This document shows, one piece after another, positions 9,901-17,500 of a stretch of DNA of 64,000 nt. The stretch comes from Stenotrophomonas nitritireducens (GTDB lineage: Bacteria > Pseudomonadota > Gammaproteobacteria > Xanthomonadales > Xanthomonadaceae): positions 37,853 to 101,852 of the forward strand of contig NZ_LDJG01000023.1 of NCBI RefSeq assembly GCF_001431425.1, in the 5' to 3' direction. Within the stretch, counting starts at the first letter, position 1, and the number at the start of each line of letters is the position of its first letter. Both the position numbers and the translations under genes were made by a program. Under the pieces are notes generated by a model. The model saw nothing but the letters and a program-made list of their open reading frames with translations. It was not told the origin of the DNA and ran no database searches.

Positions 9901-10560
9901 CGTGCCGTTGTTCTCGACCGAGCCGCCGAGCAGGGCGATCGTGCCATCGGGCCGGGTCGCGGTGAGGGTCGCGCCCCGGTCGACGACCACTGCCGCTGGC
10001 GGGTCGCCGTTCGCGGCATGCGCGAAGACATGGCGGCCGCTGGCCGCGCCAGCGCTGAAATCGACATCGTCGATGTCGAGGGTGGAAGCGACGATGCCGC
10101 CGACGTTGACCTGCGCGCTGCCGGCGAAGGTGATGCCGGACTGGTTGACCAGGAACACGGTGCCGTCGGGGGCGTTGATCGCGCCGGCGATCAACGATGC
10201 GAGCGGCGCGTCGCCGGCCCAGCCGACCACGCGGTTGAGGGTGACGCCGCCGGACGTGGCGTGGTCGAAAATGACGGTATTGCCTTCGCTGATCGAAAAC
10301 GAACCCCACTCGATCACCGCTCCCCTGCTGGTCTGCCGGATCGTGGTGGCGGCATTGACCGGGATGACATCGCCGGCGCCGGGGTTGTAGGAGATCGTGG
10401 CATTGCCCCTCGTCACGTTGCCGCCGCGCGGCAGCTCCGTGCCCCGGGACTGGGCCAGCGCCGGGGCGGCCGGCAGCGCCAGCACCGCCATCGCCAGGGC
10501 CATGCTCAGCGGATGGCGGGAAAGCGCGTGGCGCAGGGTGCGGTGGATGCGCGGAGTCAT
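6910..10560 (-). CDS. TpsA-type filamentous haemagglutinin-family exoprotein
   Basis: A 1216-residue secreted protein with a signal peptide (1-36, ending PALAQ) and a two-partner-secretion (TPS) domain at about 37-270. That domain contains NATTSGG-like turns, VVGW and NQSGITFAG, typical of haemagglutination-activity sites. A long Gly/Ser/Asp-rich beta-helix follows. Around 980-1140 are MBG-type modules (VYGQQNPPLTYT, RNYVFE). The last residues carry a Cys pair (Cys1204, Cys1213), reminiscent of the HMW1 anchor that keeps the protein on its transporter. A strong AGGAGAG ribosome site precedes the ATG. It lies 15 bp after tpsB, so it is probably its substrate, serving as an adhesin or similar surface protein. 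Confidence 0.88.
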   Translation of the reverse strand: MTPRIHRTLRHALSRHPLSMALAMAVLALPAAPALAQSRGTELPRGGNVTRGNATISYNPGAGDVIPVNAATTIRQTSRGAVIEWGSFSISEGNTVIFDHATSGGVTLNRVVGWAGDAPLASLIAGAINAPDGTVFLVNQSGITFAGSAQVNVGGIVASTLDIDDVDFSAGAASGRHVFAHAANGDPPAAVVVDRGATLTATRPDGTIALLGGSVENNGTLTGAGGSIGLIAGQSITLDPYGDGLTQFTITAPGDDGMAINHGVIASDGGSIDLRAGYLVETDGSLNVHSSGSRRGSITLAADNIQIGQDASLDASGAARGGSILLQAGETLVTGARASLRADGGSAGGTILTQAPWLDLRGLRVSAGGGSPGQWRIESGGDLALVPGNGSFGGYASLVSDTSVAGALSAGSDVGLQAGAAGGPTSQINIAPGVNVAATNPLPVTLSFRTPAGQIMGGVAASGASTGAWSLAGSAPLALVFDALSTIGLYGGALRTAGGSVSMGSRASSSEGITLSGMRIGSLGGSIALHGGTAQTYGVGIADSDIDSGGGDITIAGQSIGSGFRGITHGVFFDASTLIAGSGHIRVDGSSRDGTGILAYGASLRSTGLQLLGNGRAGVLLSATALYGGTGSIGIGGIANGVAADAGVALLQSSQIRGSGDLSVSGWSQHHHGIQVDSGSRLDGGGMVVLRAGSASADALQVDGAASSSGVLNLRTGAVSGDAVVDDDTAPMVLGGLFASARTLANLDTPVLVAGHAAYGGAITVADAIIRNGDLTLQNDGGTAGIQLDDVLDTGSHTLALSSGGDIGQTANAAITTRDLLVRANGNVALDAAANHVASDTLAGSAGGGFAFLNSAALALGTVSAIGTTGDSRTTPLTASGISAGGNVFVRSLAGNLTLRGNVSGNRVDLVSAGVLDNTGNASVSAADSWRIWASTWSGETRGGLAGSGGLPNLYGCTYAGACAVGVPATDNHFVYAAQPVLAIRFDDQSRVYGQQNPPLTYTVSAPLFADDRIALSAYTSATAASDTGSYAIDWKFDSPNPGYFLSVSPGTLLVTPALLTYVADPLSILMGQRLGTLHGTVTGFVNGDTLQTATTGTARFATDATPLSLPGDYAIVGSGLSARNYVFEQAPANATALNIGLVRQPTPPDYVLQPPDNYLYDLNIGQAGICPVDTPLGMKQESNGDTLGREWARVRTRPNLMSCLDSERENGCGDF

Positions 10561-10575
10561 GGTGATCTCTCCTGA

Positions 10576-12258
10576 TCAGAAACTGTGCTGGAGCTGCAGG
10601 TACAGCCGCGGTTCGCGGCGATCGGCCAACGGCCTGCCGGCATCGGGCCAGGACAGGCTGGCGTTGACCGTGTAGCGGCCCGGCCGCCCCCAGTTCACGC
10701 CCAGGCCGTAGCCGCGCAGGCTGCGGCCGTTGACCCGGGCCAGCGGATGGCGAAGGGTGTCGTACTGGCCGTGGGCGATGTCGTACAGCAGGAACGGCGT
10801 CAGGTTGTCGCTGGCCGACCAGCGCAGTTCCAGGTTGGCCAGCCAGCCGCGATCGACCAGCAGCTCGTTGCTGGAGTAGGCGCGCACGGCGCGCGGCCCG
10901 CCCAGCGACAGCTGTTCGGACGGATCGAGATTCCGGCTCGCCGCCTGCAGGCCCGCGCCCAGGTACAGCGTGGTGCGCGCGCTCAATGCCTGCAGGCGGG
11001 TGGCCTGCACGGTGAACTTGGAGAACCCGCCTTCGGTCTGGCGGCCGAACGGGGAGTGGTCCAGCACGCGGGCCGCGGGGTCGTGGATATGCAGCCTGCC
11101 GCCATAGAGCGCGAGGTTGAACGAGGTGTAGCCACCGCCCAGCAGGCGGTCGCGGTACTCGAAGCTGGTGCCGATGCCGATGCCCTGCACGCGCTTGCCC
11201 ACGCTCAGGCCGACGGCCTCGAAGCGGTCGGTCAGCGCCTTGTTGTCGATGCCGGCGCGGACGAACCAGTTGCCGCTGCGTTGCCGCAGCGCGGGCCAGC
11301 TCAACGACAGGTCGGTGATGTTGGCGGTGCCGGTGGCTTCCAGTGCGCGGAAGGCGCCGCCCAGTTCGTACTGCACGCGGCTGAAGCCGGCGCCGATGCG
11401 CGCGCCGTCGTAGCCGACCGGCATCTCATAGGACAGGCGGCCGAACAGGGTGTGCGCGTCCTCGGCCACCATCAGCCGCAGGTCGAGGTTGTCGCCATGG
11501 CCGGTCGGGCTGGCCCAGCGCAGGGTGCCGCCCAGGCGCGCGCGGCCGGATTCGGGCGTGCCGTGGTTGTCGGCTTCCAGCAGGAAGGACAGGGGCCGGC
11601 CCCTGTCCACCTTCACCACCAGGTTGCTGCTGCCGGCTTCCGCGCCGCTGCTGACCGCCGATCGCGGGCGGATGCCGGGCAGGTCGGACAACAGCAGCAT
11701 GCGGCGTTCGTATTCGCGCCCGTCCAGCGGCTGGCCCGGCTGCAGCGTCGCCAGCATGCGTTCGACCCGCTCGCGCGGAATCGGCGCATCGTCGGCAACC
11801 TGCACATCGACCACGCCCAGCACGCCTTCGGCCACGCTGATCTGCACGTGGCCATCGCGCACCTCCTGCACCGGCACCACCGCCTGGGCGAGGAAATAAC
11901 CCCGGCTGCGGTACAGCGCCGTGATCTGCGCGGCGAGCGCCTGCAGCTCGGCCAGGCTCACCTGCCGGCCCAGCAGGGGCGCGGCCAGCGCCTGCAGACG
12001 CGCCTCGTCCACCTGCGTGGCGCCACTGAAGCGCACCGCCTGCAGCAGGAAGGTCTGCTGCTGCGGTGGCGCCTTCATCTGCGGCTCCGCCGGCGCCAGC
12101 GACTGCAGCGGCGTTGCCTGCCCGTCATCGTCGGCACCGGCAGGCGCGTCCTCGCCGGCTGACCCGGCCAGGGCCGCCGCCGGCAGCAGCAGGCCGGCGA
12201 TGGTCCAGGCCAGCAGGGCGGCGCGGGGCTGGTGGTACGCGGGGAAAAGCCTGTTCAT
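10576..12258 (-). CDS. TpsB-type outer-membrane transporter (ShlB/FhaC family)
   Basis: TpsB proteins are 16-stranded Omp85-superfamily barrels that carry TpsA partners across the outer membrane. This one has 560 residues: signal peptide to about residue 32, an N-terminal helix/linker, and a POTRA region (LQALAAPLLGRQVSLAEL, YRSRGYFLAQA, VAEGVLG). The barrel follows from about residue 200. Its VRAYSSNELLVDRGW corresponds to the VRGY/F motif 6 of the plug loop, with Ala in place of Gly. The protein ends in LQHSF, a proper C-terminal barrel signal with terminal Phe. One base separates its ATG from the stop of the CHAT gene, so translation is probably coupled. Confidence 0.93.
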   Translation of the reverse strand: MNRLFPAYHQPRAALLAWTIAGLLLPAAALAGSAGEDAPAGADDDGQATPLQSLAPAEPQMKAPPQQQTFLLQAVRFSGATQVDEARLQALAAPLLGRQVSLAELQALAAQITALYRSRGYFLAQAVVPVQEVRDGHVQISVAEGVLGVVDVQVADDAPIPRERVERMLATLQPGQPLDGREYERRMLLLSDLPGIRPRSAVSSGAEAGSSNLVVKVDRGRPLSFLLEADNHGTPESGRARLGGTLRWASPTGHGDNLDLRLMVAEDAHTLFGRLSYEMPVGYDGARIGAGFSRVQYELGGAFRALEATGTANITDLSLSWPALRQRSGNWFVRAGIDNKALTDRFEAVGLSVGKRVQGIGIGTSFEYRDRLLGGGYTSFNLALYGGRLHIHDPAARVLDHSPFGRQTEGGFSKFTVQATRLQALSARTTLYLGAGLQAASRNLDPSEQLSLGGPRAVRAYSSNELLVDRGWLANLELRWSASDNLTPFLLYDIAHGQYDTLRHPLARVNGRSLRGYGLGVNWGRPGRYTVNASLSWPDAGRPLADRREPRLYLQLQHSF

Positions 12259-12259
12259 G

Positions 12260-14401
12260 TCACTTCTCCACCGTCAGACGCCAGTCGCCCACCAGGCTGA
12301 AGGCCGCCCAATAGAACGGATGCGAGGTGGCCGCATCGGCGATCACCGCCTGTTGCCCGGCCTGCAGCGCCTGTTGCGCGGGGACGCCTTCGCGCAACCG
12401 GCCGTACAGGGCCTGCATCAGCTTCTCGGTTTCGCGGTCGGGCACCGGCCACAGCGAGGCCACCAGCGTGGATACGCCGGAAGACAGGAATGCACGGGTG
12501 AAGCCGAGCGCTTCGTCGCCGTTCTCGACCTTGCCCAGTCCGGATTCGCAGGCCGACAGCGTCACCAGCGCCACGTCGTGCAGGTCCAGCCCGATCACGT
12601 CGCGCGCCTCGAGGAAATGAGTCCTGCCATCGACGTCGGCGAACAGGATCTCCGAGCGCATCGGGTCGGCCAGGTCCACGCGCGCATGCGAAGCCACGTG
12701 CACCAGCCGCGCCTTCGGCGCCTGTGCGACGAAGCGTTCGCGGGTGGCGTCCTGCAGGAAATAGGTCTCTGGGCGCGGGAACAGCGCGGTGATGGTGCGC
12801 ACTTCCTGCTCGGCATGCGGCAGCGGGCTGGCCACCGCCGGGCTGACCAGCGGATTGCCGAAGGCCAGCATGCGCGGCGGCGCGCTGCCACGCCCGGCCA
12901 GGCGCAGGGCGATGCTGGCCGAGGGCGCCACCGACAGGGGGTTGCGCTGCACCAGGTATTCATCGTCCATGCGCAAGGCCTGGAACGGCAGGTAGTGCAG
13001 CGGCCCGTGCGGCACGAACACCAGCGGCTGGCCGGCGGGAAGCTGCAACGGTTCCAGCAGCAGCCGGGCGACGCTGGCGCCGGCATTCACCGCGCCGGGA
13101 TGCTGGTTGATGATCGCGTCGCGCCAGGCGGCCACCAGGCGTTCCAGATCGCTGCGGCCAAGTTTGAGGACGGTCATGCGCGCGCCGTCGCGGGACACCA
13201 CCCAGGCCAGCAGCCGGTCGGGCAGGGCGTGGTAGGCGACGAGGCGTTCATCCGGCTTGAGCTGGCCGCGCAGCTGCGCCACCGGCATGGGCGGGGCGGC
13301 GATTCCGCCCGCGCCGCGGGCATGGCCGGCCACGGCGTCGAGCAGGGCGCGGGCCCGGCTGCGTTCGCTGATGTCGAACGCGCCTTCGGCATCGCCGGCA
13401 TCGGCGCGCAATGCCACCGCGTGGTCGAACACGTCCTGGAAATCGGAGAACAGGCCCATCTTGAATTCGTCGCTGCGGAAGTGCGCGCGCACGTCGTCGA
13501 AGGCGGCGATGGCCTGTTCGTAGGCACGTCCGGCGGCCTGCGCATCGCCCAGCGCGGACTGGCTTTCGGCAATGCCGGTCAGCGCCCACATGCGGTAGTT
13601 GCCTTCATCGCCCGGCACCGGGGTGTCGGCCAGCGTGCGGTACAGCGCCAGCGCGTCGGCGGGCCTGCCCTGCGCCAGCAGCAGGCGTGCGCGGGTGCGG
13701 TCGAGCTGGAAGCGCAGGGCCGGCGTCTCCGGCTCGGCCAGCGCATCCAGCTCGGCCTGTGCGCGGGCGGTGTCGCCGGCCAGCAGCAGCGCGTTGACCA
13801 GCGAGGCGCGGGCCAGCGGCAGGTAGCGCGGCGAGCTGGCGGCCACGGCCTGTTCGTAGGCCGCCACCGCTTCGGCGGGGCGGCGCTGGCGCATGCGCAG
13901 GTCGCCGATCACCTTGTACACCGGTCCCCGCACCTGCGCCGGATCCGAGGCCTGTCTGCCCAGCGCCAGCTGAGCGAACTGTTCGGCGCGTTCGCTCTGC
14001 CCGGCATAGTTGAAGACGATGGCCAGGTCGCGGTAGGACTTGGCCAGCAGGTCCTCGTTGCCGGTTTCCAGCGCTACATGCAGGGCCTTGCTGGCGGCCT
14101 GCACGCTGGCGCGGAACTCGCCTTTGTCGGCCAGCGCCACCGACTGGCTGCAGTAGGCGTAGCCGTCCAGCTTGACCGGTTCGGCCGCGTACAGCGCTGC
14201 GCCGTCGGCCGACAGCGACAGCGCCGTATCGGTGTCCTGCATGCGCGACAGCGCCCTGGCCACGGCGGTCAGGTCGTCGGCGGGAGCGGCAACCTGCGCG
14301 TGCGCGCCCAAGGCCGCCCAGGCCAGCAGCAGGCAGGGCAGCGCCGCGATGCGGCGTCGTGTCCGCCGATCGGAATATCCCGGAGTAGGGGCCCGCGTCA
14401 T
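12260..14401 (-). CDS. Exported TPR-CHAT (caspase-like) protein
   Basis: The 713-residue product starts with a basic N-terminus and a hydrophobic signal (about 18-36, ending GAHAQ), so it is likely periplasmic or surface-exposed. The N-terminal half is helical TPR-like repeat (residues about 60-330). The C-terminal third is a CHAT domain, a clan-CD caspase-like fold. His572 in VHVASHAR and Cys618 in TLSACESGLG form the expected catalytic pair, so it looks active. ATG 14401 was preferred because the signal peptide begins there; ATG 14440 is also in frame. It is the first gene of a CHAT-tpsB-tpsA operon, divergent from the hybrid kinase. A role in processing or controlling the TPS pair is inferred. 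Confidence 0.87.
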   Translation of the reverse strand: MTRAPTPGYSDRRTRRRIAALPCLLLAWAALGAHAQVAAPADDLTAVARALSRMQDTDTALSLSADGAALYAAEPVKLDGYAYCSQSVALADKGEFRASVQAASKALHVALETGNEDLLAKSYRDLAIVFNYAGQSERAEQFAQLALGRQASDPAQVRGPVYKVIGDLRMRQRRPAEAVAAYEQAVAASSPRYLPLARASLVNALLLAGDTARAQAELDALAEPETPALRFQLDRTRARLLLAQGRPADALALYRTLADTPVPGDEGNYRMWALTGIAESQSALGDAQAAGRAYEQAIAAFDDVRAHFRSDEFKMGLFSDFQDVFDHAVALRADAGDAEGAFDISERSRARALLDAVAGHARGAGGIAAPPMPVAQLRGQLKPDERLVAYHALPDRLLAWVVSRDGARMTVLKLGRSDLERLVAAWRDAIINQHPGAVNAGASVARLLLEPLQLPAGQPLVFVPHGPLHYLPFQALRMDDEYLVQRNPLSVAPSASIALRLAGRGSAPPRMLAFGNPLVSPAVASPLPHAEQEVRTITALFPRPETYFLQDATRERFVAQAPKARLVHVASHARVDLADPMRSEILFADVDGRTHFLEARDVIGLDLHDVALVTLSACESGLGKVENGDEALGFTRAFLSSGVSTLVASLWPVPDRETEKLMQALYGRLREGVPAQQALQAGQQAVIADAATSHPFYWAAFSLVGDWRLTVEK

Positions 14402-14562
14402 CCTGCCGCTCCTTGTGCAAAGCGCCGGGGGAAGGCGCACAGTAGGGGGGAGGAAACGAGTCTAGGAACCGGCCGGATGCTCGCCTATTTGTGGAATGGC
14501 GTAGCCCATTCGGCCGAGACGCCCGGCGCGTCGGCGCCGGTATTCCACGGTAGATTGCCCGC

Positions 14563-16446
14563 ATGCACATCATCGATGACGCCGGCGAAGCGCGCCGCAG
14601 GATCACGTTGTCGTTCAGCAGCCGGCTGGCGTTGCTGGCGATCCTGCCGGCCATCCTGACCACCGTGCTGGTGGCCTGGGTGGTGACCCGCAACTACCAG
14701 CATGAAGTGCGCCAGTTCGGCACCTCCACCACGCAGATGCTGGCCGACAGCCTGGCCAGTGCGGCGGCGGGCCCCATGGAGCGCGGCGACCGCGAGGAGC
14801 TGGAGCGCATCGCCGCGCAGGTGGTGGCGGGCTCGATGCAGGTGAACGTGCAGTTCCTGTCCGGCGAAGGCGAGATCATCGCCGACGCGGGCATCCGCAC
14901 CACCGATGGCGTGCACGCCATGCGCGGATTGCCGCCGTTTCCCGGCACCCACGCACCGGGCATGGTGCAGGTGTGGCTGAGCATGGAGCAGGCCCACGCC
15001 GCGCGCCGCGCGCAGTGGCTGACCACGGTCGCGCTGCTGGCTGCCGGCGTGCTGGTGGCCGGGGGCGTGAGCTGGCGCATGGCGCGGAGGATGGGCCGGC
15101 CGATCGCCGAGTTGACCGGCGTGGTGGAGCGCATCGGCCGCGGCGAACGCGGCATCATGGTGCCGGTAACCCGCAGCGGCGAGGTGGGACGCCTGCAGCG
15201 CGGTTTCAACGAGACCTCGCTGCTGCTGGACCGGGCCTGGGGCGAAATGGAGGCGCGGGTGGCCGCGGCGACGGCGGAGCTGGCGCACAAGAATGCGCGG
15301 CTGGAAGCGGTGGGGCTGGCGCGCGCGCGCTTTCTTGCCGCCGCCAGCCACGACCTGCGGCAGCCGCTGTACGCGCTGACCCTGTTCTCCTCGCTGTTGA
15401 AGGCGGGCATATCCGACCCGGTGCAGCTGGAGCGCGCCAGCCACGTGCAGGAATGCGTGGCCAGCCTCGACGCCCTGTTCGCCGAGCTGCTGGACATCTC
15501 CCGGCTGGACAGCGGTGCGATGCAGCCGGTGCCCAGTGCGTTCGCGCTGGATGGACTGTTCAACGACATCAGCAATACCTTCCGCGCCATCGCCGAGAAG
15601 CGGGAGCTGCGGCTGGTGCTGCGCAAGACCGATGTGCGGGTGGAAACCGACCGCATCATGCTCGCGCGCATCGTCAACAACCTGGTCAGCAACGCGTTGC
15701 GCTATACCCGCCACGGCGGCGTGCTGGTGGGGGTGCGCCGCGACAGCCCCGGCTGGGCCCGGCTGGAGGTGTGGGATACCGGTATGGGTATCGAGCCGGA
15801 GGTGCAGCAGCGCGTGTTCGAGGAATTCTTCCAGGTCGATCCCGGCCGCCGCAGCGGCGAACACCGCGAGTACGGGCTTGGCCTGGGCCTGTCCACGGTG
15901 GAGCGCCTGGCGCGCCTGACCGGCTGCGAGGTCGGCCTGCGCTCGCGTCCGGGCCGCGGCAGCGTGTTCTCGGTGCGGGTACCGCTGGCAGCGGAGGATG
16001 CGCAGGGCATGGCGGCGACGCCGGCAGCGGACACGGCGGAGGAGATCGACCTGGCCGGCGTGCGCGTGCTGGTGGTGGACGACGAGCCGGCCATCCTCAG
16101 GGGCATGCATCTGCTGCTGGACGCATGGGGCTGCCGCATGCGCAGTGCCCAGGACATCGGGCAGGCGCTGCGGATCGTGGCCGAATGGGGCGTGCCGGAC
16201 ATCGTGCTGACCGACCTGAAGCTGGCCCACGGCAAGACCGGGCTGGATGTCGTGGCCGCGCTGGAAGCATGGGGGGCGAAGCAGGCGCAGGCGCGCCGTT
16301 TCGCCTGTCTGGTCGTCACCGGCGAAACCAAGCCCGAGCAGCTGCAGGCCGTGCGGGATGCGGGCATGCGCGTGCTGTACAAGCCGTTGCCGCCGGAGCA
16401 GCTGCGTGCCGCGATGGCCGCGGCGCTGGCGGCTCAACGCACCTGA
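14563..16446 (+). CDS. Hybrid sensor histidine kinase with HAMP and receiver domain
   Basis: This 627-residue inner-membrane kinase has two membrane segments (about 21-42 and 152-170) enclosing a periplasmic sensor of about 110 residues, then a HAMP linker (172-225). The HisKA domain has ASHDLRQPL with phosphoacceptor His263. The HATPase has NNLVSNALRY, WDTGMGI and GLGLGL. A C-terminal receiver has the acidic pair Asp506/Asp507 and phosphoacceptor Asp551 in LTDLK. The HDLRQP group is often seen in bacterial hybrid kinases paired with LuxR-type regulators. A candidate partner is the regulator at 28494-29159. The 3' end overlaps convergent tssE by 13 bases. The signal sensed is unknown. Confidence 0.93.
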   Translation: MHIIDDAGEARRRITLSFSSRLALLAILPAILTTVLVAWVVTRNYQHEVRQFGTSTTQMLADSLASAAAGPMERGDREELERIAAQVVAGSMQVNVQFLSGEGEIIADAGIRTTDGVHAMRGLPPFPGTHAPGMVQVWLSMEQAHAARRAQWLTTVALLAAGVLVAGGVSWRMARRMGRPIAELTGVVERIGRGERGIMVPVTRSGEVGRLQRGFNETSLLLDRAWGEMEARVAAATAELAHKNARLEAVGLARARFLAAASHDLRQPLYALTLFSSLLKAGISDPVQLERASHVQECVASLDALFAELLDISRLDSGAMQPVPSAFALDGLFNDISNTFRAIAEKRELRLVLRKTDVRVETDRIMLARIVNNLVSNALRYTRHGGVLVGVRRDSPGWARLEVWDTGMGIEPEVQQRVFEEFFQVDPGRRSGEHREYGLGLGLSTVERLARLTGCEVGLRSRPGRGSVFSVRVPLAAEDAQGMAATPAADTAEEIDLAGVRVLVVDDEPAILRGMHLLLDAWGCRMRSAQDIGQALRIVAEWGVPDIVLTDLKLAHGKTGLDVVAALEAWGAKQAQARRFACLVVTGETKPEQLQAVRDAGMRVLYKPLPPEQLRAAMAAALAAQRT

Positions 16447-16859
16447 TACACCTGCGTGCTCAGCTGCAGCACGGCGTCGAACTGTACCTTCTCCCGCGCC
16501 GGCCCCATTGCCATCAGCGCATCGACGCGGAAGCGCAGGGCGCGCTCCAGCGGCGAGGGCGGCTCCAGCGCGATGCGCACGCGGCTCAGCCGCGATTCGT
16601 GCTGGGCGATGGCCTGCTCCAGGTGACGGCGGATGCGGTCGCGATCCTTCGGATCGAGCAGGCTGTACGAGGAGAAATCGGCGATGCCGTAGGTCAGCAG
16701 CGATCGGCGGCATTCGGCGAAGGCATCGGCAATCAGCCGCGCACCCTCCGAGCGGGTGTTGAGCAGGTGCTCGAGGTCGCGGGAAATGCCCGCCCGCAGG
16801 CCATTGGCGCCACGGGCGGCATCGGGGTCTTCCTGCAGGCGGTCGAACAGGGTCGGCAT
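16434..16859 (-). CDS. tssE: T6SS baseplate protein TssE (gp25-like)
   Basis: TssE is the gp25-like wedge component of the T6SS baseplate and helps start sheath assembly. The 141-residue protein shows the gp25 pattern: LFDRL near the start, a central YGIADFSSYSLLDPKDRDRI, and a C-terminal FRVDALM segment. It is the last gene of the leftward arm, 85 bp after hcp. Its 3' end runs 13 bases into the end of the hybrid kinase gene on the opposite strand, so the two messages overlap tail to tail. Confidence 0.92.
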   Translation of the reverse strand: MPTLFDRLQEDPDAARGANGLRAGISRDLEHLLNTRSEGARLIADAFAECRRSLLTYGIADFSSYSLLDPKDRDRIRRHLEQAIAQHESRLSRVRIALEPPSPLERALRFRVDALMAMGPAREKVQFDAVLQLSTQVYQVR

Positions 16860-16944
16860 GGGCTGTCATCCGCCGTGGTGGCGCATCGGCGCGGGAGCGG
16901 GCGGTCCCGCGCCGGCGCCGGGCGTATCGACGCGCCGCGGGGCG

Positions 16945-17433
16945 CTACTTGGATTCGTTGCGGGTCCAGTCGTAGTTGGCCGGCACCACGCCGCCCAGCG
17001 TGCCATCGGCGTTCTGCGGCTTATATTCGAAGGTGACCTTGCCGACGTTGAGCGAAAAGCTGTCGTGCACCAGCGCATCGCCGGAGGCGGCGGTCGAATA
17101 GCTGCTGACGAACACCGCCTCGAAGGTGATGACCAGGTAATCGGCCTGTCCGCCCTGGCCGGACGCCTTGCGCACGCTCAGCACCACCTTGGGGATGTGC
17201 TTGCCGGTGGCGGCGGCGGCCATCAGCAGCGGGCTGGCCTTGTCGCATGGCTTGCTGAAGGTGAAGTCGTTGGCGGTGGATTTTCCCGAGCCGCCGCCAC
17301 CGCCCTGGCCGGTGCTGCCATGGTTGACCACGCCCCAACTGAAGGCGGTGATGTCGATTTCGTTGGCGTGCTTGCTGTCGGTGGATTCGCCGGGGATACC
17401 GTCGATTTTCAGGTGATAGTCCGAAGCGGCCAT
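16945..17433 (-). CDS. hcp: T6SS tube protein Hcp (TssD)
   Basis: Hcp forms the hexameric rings stacked into the inner tube that is ejected by the T6SS. The 162-residue sequence has the Hcp1-family start DYHLKIDGIPGES, then ITAFSWGV, FTFSKPCDKASPLL, and a C-terminal VTFEYKPQ. A Gly/Ser-rich insertion (about residues 41-53) lies in the loop before FTFSK. A separate transcript is plausible, since Hcp is normally needed in excess, but no strong promoter was recognised in the 67 bases between tssC and hcp. Confidence 0.96.
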   Translation of the reverse strand: MAASDYHLKIDGIPGESTDSKHANEIDITAFSWGVVNHGSTGQGGGGGSGKSTANDFTFSKPCDKASPLLMAAAATGKHIPKVVLSVRKASGQGGQADYLVITFEAVFVSSYSTAASGDALVHDSFSLNVGKVTFEYKPQNADGTLGGVVPANYDWTRNESK

Positions 17434-17500
17434 CGGAAGGCTCCTTGCTGGTGGCGGAAGTGCGGTGGAACGGGGCGGGCGAAGCGCGGGGCGCGGGGCG

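Noticed and set aside
7324..10575. Long open frames on the plus strand (7324-8700 and 8809-10575) opposite tpsA
   Set aside because: They mirror the Gly/Ala-rich codons of tpsA, lack domains and lack ribosome sites; they are antisense shadows.
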